Positions 1-4,900 of a stretch of 7,422 nucleotides of DNA are shown one piece after another. The notes under the pieces were generated by a model. That model saw only the letters and a list, made by a program, of their open reading frames with translations, ran no database searches and was not told the DNA's origin. The translations under genes were made by a program, and so were the position numbers. Position 1 is the stretch's first letter; every line of letters begins with the position of its first letter. The stretch covers positions 1-7,422 of the forward strand of contig JAIXTU010000005.1 in NCBI GenBank assembly GCA_027483785.1, in the 5' to 3' direction. The stretch comes from Flavobacterium sp. (GTDB lineage Bacteria > Bacteroidota > Bacteroidia > Flavobacteriales > Flavobacteriaceae).

Positions 1-924
1 CCACGTCGTTCGTCAAAAGCGGGCGATATCACCGGAGGTTTACCACGTATTACCGAGCTTCTCGAAGCACGTAATCCATCGAATCCAGCCGTAGTTTCTG
101 AAATCGACGGTGTGGTTTCTTTCGGAAAAATCAAACGTGGTAACCGCGAAATCATTATCGAGTCGAAATTCGGTGAAGTGAAGAAGTATTTGGTGAAATT
201 GTCAAGCCAAATCTTGGTACAGGAAAACGACTTCGTGCGTGCCGGTGTACCTTTGTCGGACGGTGCAATCACACCAGACGATATCTTGAGAATTCAAGGC
301 CCAGCGGCTGTTCAACAGTATTTGGTGAACGAAATTCAAGAAGTATATCGTTTACAAGGGGTGAAAATCAACGACAAGCACTTTGAAGTAGTGATTCGTC
401 AGATGATGCGTAAAGTTCAAGTTCAAGATCCAGGAGATACCTTATTCTTAGAAGATCAATTGATTCATACAAAAGATTTTATCTTAGAAAACGATAAGCT
501 CTACGGAATGAAAGTGGTTGAAGATGCAGGTGATTCAGATAACTTGAAGCCAGGACAAATCGTATCGCCTCGACAATTACGCGACGAAAATTCGCTATTG
601 AAGCGTTCAGACAAGAATTTGGTTGTGGCCCGCGATGTAATCACTGCAACAGCTACACCAATCTTACAAGGTATTACAAGAGCTTCGCTACAAACCAAGT
701 CGTTTATTTCGGCAGCTTCTTTCCAGGAAACTACTAAAGTATTGAACGAGGCCGCAGTAGCTGGTAAAGTGGATACTTTGGAAGGCTTGAAAGAAAACGT
801 AATTGTAGGACACAGAATTCCTGCAGGAACCGGAATGCGCGCTTACGATCACACAATCGTAGGTTCAAAAGAAGATTTTAACGAGCTTATGGCAGCAAAA
901 GAAGAATACAACTACAGCAGCTAA
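1..924 (+). CDS. rpoC: RNA polymerase subunit beta' (RpoC), C-terminal part, 5' end outside window
   Basis: This is the 3' end of the gene for the beta' subunit of DNA-dependent RNA polymerase, part of the cytoplasmic transcription core. The frame is open from base 1 and ends at TAA 922-924, giving 307 codons. Counting from the first visible codon, it contains the conserved GDITGGLPRITELLEAR block (residues 8-24), the VNEIQEVYRLQGVKINDKH block (about 107-125), and near the end FISAASFQETTKVLNEAAVA followed by GLKENVIVGHRIPAGTG. All of these match the C-terminal region of bacterial RpoC closely, including the E. coli protein from memory. The GTG at 112 is an internal Val codon, not a start, because homology continues upstream to base 1. 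The short acidic tail (AAKEEYNYSS) is lineage-specific and lies beyond the conserved fold. No frameshift or internal stop is present, so the gene appears intact and should be essential. A hairpin and U-tract follow the stop by 26 bases. Confidence 0.98.
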   Translation, partial: PRRSSKAGDITGGLPRITELLEARNPSNPAVVSEIDGVVSFGKIKRGNREIIIESKFGEVKKYLVKLSSQILVQENDFVRAGVPLSDGAITPDDILRIQGPAAVQQYLVNEIQEVYRLQGVKINDKHFEVVIRQMMRKVQVQDPGDTLFLEDQLIHTKDFILENDKLYGMKVVEDAGDSDNLKPGQIVSPRQLRDENSLLKRSDKNLVVARDVITATATPILQGITRASLQTKSFISAASFQETTKVLNEAAVAGKVDTLEGLKENVIVGHRIPAGTGMRAYDHTIVGSKEDFNELMAAKEEYNYSS

Positions 925-950
925 ATCGTAAAAATCACTTATATTTACAA

Positions 951-978
951 AGCCTGACAGCAACGTCAGGCTTTTTTT
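951..978 (+). terminator. Intrinsic terminator-like hairpin after rpoC
   Basis: AGCCTGAC (951-958) pairs perfectly with GTCAGGCT (965-972) around a 6-base loop, and seven T residues run from 972 to 978. This is a textbook Rho-independent terminator for the rpoC transcript. The next start codon is only 13 bases past the U-tract, so either the terminator leaks or the downstream gene is transcribed from a promoter inside or just after rpoC. Confidence 0.9.
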
Positions 979-991
979 AATACCTTTTATT

Positions 992-1297
992 ATGAGCGAT
1001 CAAAAAGAACAACAAATTAATATCGAACTCGACGAAGCAACCGCAGAAGGAATTTACAGTAACCTTGCGATAATCAATCATTCACATTCCGAATTTGTGG
1101 TCGATTTCGTGACGTTAATGCCGGGCGTTCCAAAGGCAAAAGTAAAGTCGCGTATCGTTTTAACTCCGCAGCATGCCAAACGATTGGTTGCTGCTCTGGC
1201 AGAGAACATTCAACGTTTCGAAGCCACACACGGAGCCATTAAAGATACAGGACATCCACAAATTCCATTAAATTTCGGACCAACAGGCCAGGCTTAA
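992..1297 (+). CDS. DUF3467 family protein, conserved small protein next to rpoC
   Basis: This is a complete 101-residue cytoplasmic protein with no signal peptide or membrane segment. I recognise it as DUF3467, a small family common in Bacteroidota and often found directly after rpoC; its molecular function is not established. Visible landmarks are the acidic start with INIELDEATAEGIYSNLAII (residues about 9-28), the central FVVDFVTLMPGVPKAKVKSRIVLTP stretch (split here as FVVDFVTLMPG and KAKVKSRIVLTP), an amphipathic helix around QHAKRLVAALAENIQRFE, and a conserved C-terminal end IPLNFGPTGQA. The length is normal for the family. The ATG at 992 is chosen because the N-terminus then matches the family from the first residues. 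There is no Shine-Dalgarno sequence, only an AT-rich leader, which is usual for Bacteroidota. It sits 67 bases after rpoC on the same strand with a terminator-like hairpin between, and is followed by its own terminator. The neighbourhood suggests a link to transcription or growth, but that is inference. Confidence 0.93.
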   Translation: MSDQKEQQINIELDEATAEGIYSNLAIINHSHSEFVVDFVTLMPGVPKAKVKSRIVLTPQHAKRLVAALAENIQRFEATHGAIKDTGHPQIPLNFGPTGQA

Positions 1298-1300
1298 AAC

Positions 1301-1330
1301 AAAAAATCGCTCTCCCCGGGCGATTTTTTT
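1301..1330 (+). terminator. Intrinsic terminator after DUF3467 gene, possibly bidirectional
   Basis: AAAAAATCGC (1301-1310) pairs with GCGATTTTTT (1320-1329) around a 9-base loop, with T residues continuing to 1330. The A-tract on the left arm means the reverse strand also forms a hairpin plus U-tract, so the element could stop transcription from both sides. It begins 3 bases after the DUF3467 stop codon. Confidence 0.88.
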
Positions 1331-1333
1331 GGT

Positions 1334-1410
1334 TTCTCGCCTCTCATTTCTCGCTTCTAACTTCTAACTTCTAACTTCTCGCTTCTAACTTCTCGCTTCT
1401 CGCTTCTCGC
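1334..1410. repeat. Heptanucleotide tandem array, 11 units (TTCTCGC / TTCTAAC)
   Basis: Eleven consecutive 7-base units fill exactly 77 bases in perfect register. Six are TTCTCGC (starting at 1334, 1348, 1376, 1390, 1397, 1404), four are TTCTAAC (1355, 1362, 1369, 1383), and one is degenerate (CTCTCAT at 1341). On the minus strand the units read GCGAGAA and GTTAGAA. The two variants differ only in a central dinucleotide and are interleaved, which suggests repeated duplication by slippage. There are no spacers, so it is not a CRISPR array. It begins 3 bases after the terminator U-tract and runs into the tail of a doubtful minus-strand ORF. Its function is unknown; similar short intergenic arrays occur in Bacteroidota genomes, to my recollection. 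Confidence 0.93.
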
Positions 1411-1606
1411 TTCCTCTTGGGTGTTGCGGCTCCAACGATTTCACTCGCTTCGCAGACAAGCAATAACCGCCGCCGCGCCATTCGTTCCAATAAAAAGCAG
1501 TTTTACCTACTTCAATTGGGCGCTGCGTGGGCTCATAAAATCGCCTCTTCGCTGCCCATTTCACTACGGTAAAACCGCTTTTTATTTCCACTACTGTCGC
1601 TAACAC
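1385..1606 (-). CDS. Doubtful 73-residue ORF spanning a palindrome, possibly repeat-borne
   Basis: A GTG-initiated minus-strand frame of 73 residues runs from 1606 to a TAG at 1387-1385. I do not recognise a domain. It is basic and aromatic-rich, with segments such as GFTVVKWAAKRRFYEP and VGKTAFYWNEWRGGGY, then AKRVKSLEPQHPRG. Its last nine residues (SEKREARS plus stop) are simply the translation of the heptamer array, and the stop codon itself comes from a GTTAGAA unit. The middle of the ORF lies over the imperfect palindrome at 1489-1586, so the plus strand has a similar-looking open frame (1421-1603) with matching KS-FT and GKTAFY segments. That pattern suggests the sequence is a genomic repeat element that happens to be open, rather than a normal gene. 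No ribosome binding site or clear promoter is visible. It could instead be a decayed gene fragment. Confidence 0.25.
   Translation of the reverse strand: MLATVVEIKSGFTVVKWAAKRRFYEPTQRPIEVGKTAFYWNEWRGGGYCLSAKRVKSLEPQHPRGSEKREARS
1489..1586. repeat. 98-bp imperfect palindrome (inverted repeat)
   Basis: The outer arms 1489-1507 and 1568-1586 are 19 bases each and are inverse complements at 18 of 19 positions. The left arm starts AATAAAAAGC and the right arm ends GCTTTTTATT. In the same register, TGGGC (1517-1521) pairs with GCCCA (1554-1558), so the symmetry continues inward for about 33 bases per side, with a poorly paired stretch between these blocks. The centre (1522-1553) shows little pairing. 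No transposase, no obvious target-site duplication and no U-tract accompany it. It resembles a small palindromic or MITE-like intergenic element, but only a genome-wide comparison can show whether it is repeated. Confidence 0.75.
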
Positions 1607-1642
1607 GGAAAAAAGTGCTTATAAAGTGACAAAAACCGACGA

Positions 1643-1664
1643 GTATCCTAGCGAAAGCTGGTAC
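1643..1664. other. Small hairpin with GAAA tetraloop
   Basis: GTA-CC-AGC on the left pairs with GCT-GG-TAC on the right, giving 8 base pairs interrupted by single bulged T residues at 1646 and 1649, closed by a GAAA (GNRA-type) loop at 1653-1656. If transcribed from the plus strand it would form a stable small stem. It sits upstream of the predicted promoter of the large gene, so it is not part of that leader unless transcription starts earlier. A T-rich tract lies at 1676-1683, too far away for a standard terminator. Apart from this hairpin, I see nothing definable between 1607 and 1780. Confidence 0.4.
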
Positions 1665-1780
1665 GAAAAATCACAATTTTTTTAGGTAAAACGCTGCTAT
1701 CCATGCACTTCATCGATTTTATTTTCCGGTCAACGGAATTTCTTAACACGCAAACGTTTTCGCAATAAAATTTTATAACT

Positions 1781-1815
1781 TTTTTTCACTAAATTGTAAT
1801 AATCCCTTTACTTTG
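1781..1815 (+). promoter_or_regulatory. Candidate Bacteroidota-type promoter for the large surface protein gene
   Basis: TTACTTTG at 1808-1815 matches the Bacteroidota -7 consensus TAnnTTTG at all but one of the defined positions. A T-rich block at 1781-1787 lies about 20 bases upstream, where the -33 TTTG element would be expected. Transcription would begin near 1820, leaving a leader of about 80 bases before the ATG at 1904. The leader is AT-rich (A-rich just before the start) with no well-placed Shine-Dalgarno; GGGAG at 1874-1878 is too distant. Only sequence matching supports this. Confidence 0.45.
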
Positions 1816-1903
1816 TAGTCCGTCTTTTTTGTGTGAGACTGCGTATTCCTCAGTTTTTTAATTATAAAAGTACGGGAGCTTTAAAAAATTTAAAACTATT
1901 TTT

Positions 1904-1990
1904 ATGAATCAATTTTTACGAATTGTGCAGAAAGGTGCGCTTTTAGTGCTGCTCAATTTTTGCTTATTTTCGGTAAGCTCCGTCTACGGC
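1904..1990 (+). other. Sec signal peptide of the giant protein
   Basis: Residues 1-29 show a short N-region with R6 and K10, a hydrophobic core from A12 to about V24, and a VYG motif before Q30, a common Bacteroidota type of signal peptidase I site leaving N-terminal Gln. C20 lies in the core without a lipobox, so it is not a lipoprotein signal. This supports export to the periplasm and then possibly across the outer membrane. Confidence 0.88.
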
Positions 1991-4900
1991 CAAGCCTCGA
2001 ACGGGATTTTCGAGAGTTATGCAATAGTTAGCATCAATGGTGGCGCGAATGCGTTTTACGACATGGGTGCCGCTACAGGTAATCCCGACTTTCAAGGAGC
2101 AAATCTTGGAAGCTTTACATCTTCACAGTCTTTAATCGTTCGTGGGGGTGAGAACAAAACATTTAAGTGTAACGGCGGCGACATTTTCAACGGACGTTTA
2201 CGTTGGAGAGTCTGGTTAACCAGCGCAGGCCCGTCGGGATCATTTAACGCTGAAAACTACTCGTTTGTGTCGAATGATGCCGGTGGTTGTGGTGGAAACC
2301 AAACTTGGCGCGGGACTGGTGGTTCTACGAATGTTATTTCCGCTTTAACTGTTCCCGGGAATTATACTTTAGAGGTTTACTCTGAGGCAGATGGTGTTCC
2401 AGGAACAGTATTTTCAAGCAATTTTGGGAATAATTTTAGAGCTACATTCAATTTTTGTGGTAGCGGCACAGGTGCATTGCCGGTAGGTAATTACTCGATT
2501 CCAGGCTGTTTTGCAACAATCGGAGCTGCAGTAGCTTACATAAATGCAAATGGTACAAGTGGGTCAGGTATCGTTCAGTTTGATATCGCTGCAGGAGGTT
2601 CTGAAACCGCTCCAGCTGGTGGTATTAGCATCACTGCGACGGGAACTGCGGCTAGAGAAATACGATTTGTCAAAGCCCCCGGAGCTGCTTACACAATTAC
2701 ATCCTCTAACGTGCTTGCATCAGGTTCTTTAACCGATGCGGTTATTAAGTTAATAGGTGCTGACTACATTACAATTGATGGCTTGACGCTGCAAGAGAAT
2801 GTGGCAAATACTACAACAGCATCTGCGACAAACAATATGACAGAGTTTGGTGTTGCATTGTTATATGCTTCGGCGACCGATGGTTCTCAAAATAATTTTA
2901 TTCGCAATTGCTCTATTTCCTTAAACAGAACTTATACAAACAGTTTCGGTATTTATAGTAACACGCGTCACACGGCCACTGCAGTAGCTACAACTGCAGA
3001 TATTACAGCAGCAACAGGTTCAAACAGCAATAACCGTTTTTATTCGAACACGATTAGTAATGTAAACATGGGGATTACATTGATTGGTTCAAATACTGCG
3101 GCGTTTATGGATACAGGAAATGATATAGGGGGTACTTCAGTCGCAACCGGAAATACATTTACAAACTGGGGTGGAGCAGCAGCAGCCGGCGGTTTTATAT
3201 CAAACACTGGAACCAGTTACTGTATTTTTGTGAACCACCAAATAAATGACAATGTTTCTTTTAACACGTTAACAAGCGCAACGTTTTCTGGCACTTCGGT
3301 TACTGTAAGAAGTATTTTTAAAAGTTATTCTGCAACTGCACCAACAGGTACAGTTACTTCGAATATAAACAACAATACCATTACTTTAAACAGTGGGTTT
3401 ACAGGTGGTACGTTTGAACATATTCGTACAGCTGATACAAGCTCATCAGCAGCAACATTAAATGTTAATAACAACACTATTTTAAATTCCTCGATAACAG
3501 GAACTGCTTCCAGCAGTAATGTAATTGGTATAGTTAATTCATCAGCAGTAGGTACGTTGAATATGACTTCTAACGTAATACGCGGTACTACCTCAACCGC
3601 TACCACTGGTGGATTTACCGCATTCTCTAATACAGCAGCGGTTGTAAATGCCATTAATATTACTAATAATCAAATAGTCAATACCTCTAATAACGCAATT
3701 ACTTTTAGCGCTGCAACTTCTGGGACTGTAACGGGAGTAAATAATTCTGGAGGAGCTGCTACTGCTGTTCTGACAATTACAGGAAATGATATTCGAGGTA
3801 TTGTACATAGCGTTGCTGGTACTTCAGTTCATAACTATATAATCAACACTGCTATAACGCTTTCTCAAAATATTAGCTCGAATACGTTCACCAACTTAAC
3901 AGTTAATACGACTGGTAATGTAACCATGATAAGCAATAGCGTTTCTTTATCGAGTACAGGTACAAAAACAATAAACAATAATAGCATTGTTACAGGCTTT
4001 AGCAAGACAGGTGCCGGAGGTGCCTTAACCTTGCATTTTGATAATGCGTCATCTGCGGCGGGTAGTATTATAAATAATAACAACAATAATTTTAGTAACA
4101 TTACGGTTACAGGTGCTACAGCAATAGATGGTTTTAGAAATACTGACGGTACCGCATCTGCAAGACCACTAAAAACTATTCAAAACAATACTTTTTCAAA
4201 TTGGACAGCAGGTAGTAGTGCTGTTTCTGGTCTGGTAGTCGGATTCGGAGCAACAAACAGTATTGTTTCTGGAAACATAGTAAGCAATATTTCTTCATCA
4301 GGTTCTATTACAGGCATTGTCAATAGTGCGTCAGGCAATATCGACTATGTTAACAATACGGTTCATACTTTAAGTTCGTCGGGTGCGGCTGTAATAGCTG
4401 GAATAAATGTCGCAGGCGCTGATTCGCCAAATCTCTCTCGAAATAAGATTTTCAACTTAGAAAATACAAATGCAGGGGGGAGTGTGTCCGGGATATCAGT
4501 TGTAGCTGGAACACTAGTAAGTATGTTTAATAACGTTATTGGTGATTTACGTGCACCTGCTGCAAATGCAGCAAACCCAGTGATTGGTATAAACATTACC
4601 GGCGGTACAACCGTAAATGCATTTTTTAATACAGTTCGATTAGCTGCAACGAGTACTGGAGCATTATTCGGGTCCAGTGCCATTTCAGCATCGACTAGCC
4701 CTACTTTAACGCTTAGAAACAACAATTTCGTAAACCTTTCTACGGCGAATGGTGCTGGTTTAACGGTTGCATACAGGAGATCATCAACAACCTTAACTAC
4801 TTACGCGGCGGCATCAAATAACAATAATTTCTTTGCGGGAACGCCAAGTGCAAGTAATGTTATTTTTGCTGATGGCACGAATACTGATCAAACAATATCA

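Noticed and set aside
501..698. Minus-strand ORF of 65 codons inside rpoC
   Set aside because: It lies wholly antisense to strongly conserved rpoC sequence and shows no recognisable motif.
1334..1410. CRISPR array
   Set aside because: The units are 7 bases and contiguous, with no spacers, and no cas genes are nearby.
1421..1603. Plus-strand ORF of 60 codons over the palindrome
   Set aside because: Its similarity to the minus-strand ORF is explained by the inverted repeat. It has no ribosome binding site or recognisable domain.
1724..1738. Operator-like inverted repeat TTCCG-GTCAA-CGGAA upstream of the large gene
   Set aside because: Only five pairs with no extension. Such short palindromes are expected by chance and nothing ties it to a known regulator.
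1904..1966. Lipoprotein signal around C20
   Set aside because: The residues before C20 (LNF) do not form a lipobox, whereas a good signal peptidase I site follows at residue 29.
2544..2732. Plus-strand ORF of 62 codons
   Set aside because: It is out of frame and inside the beta-helix coding sequence, so it is a frame shadow.
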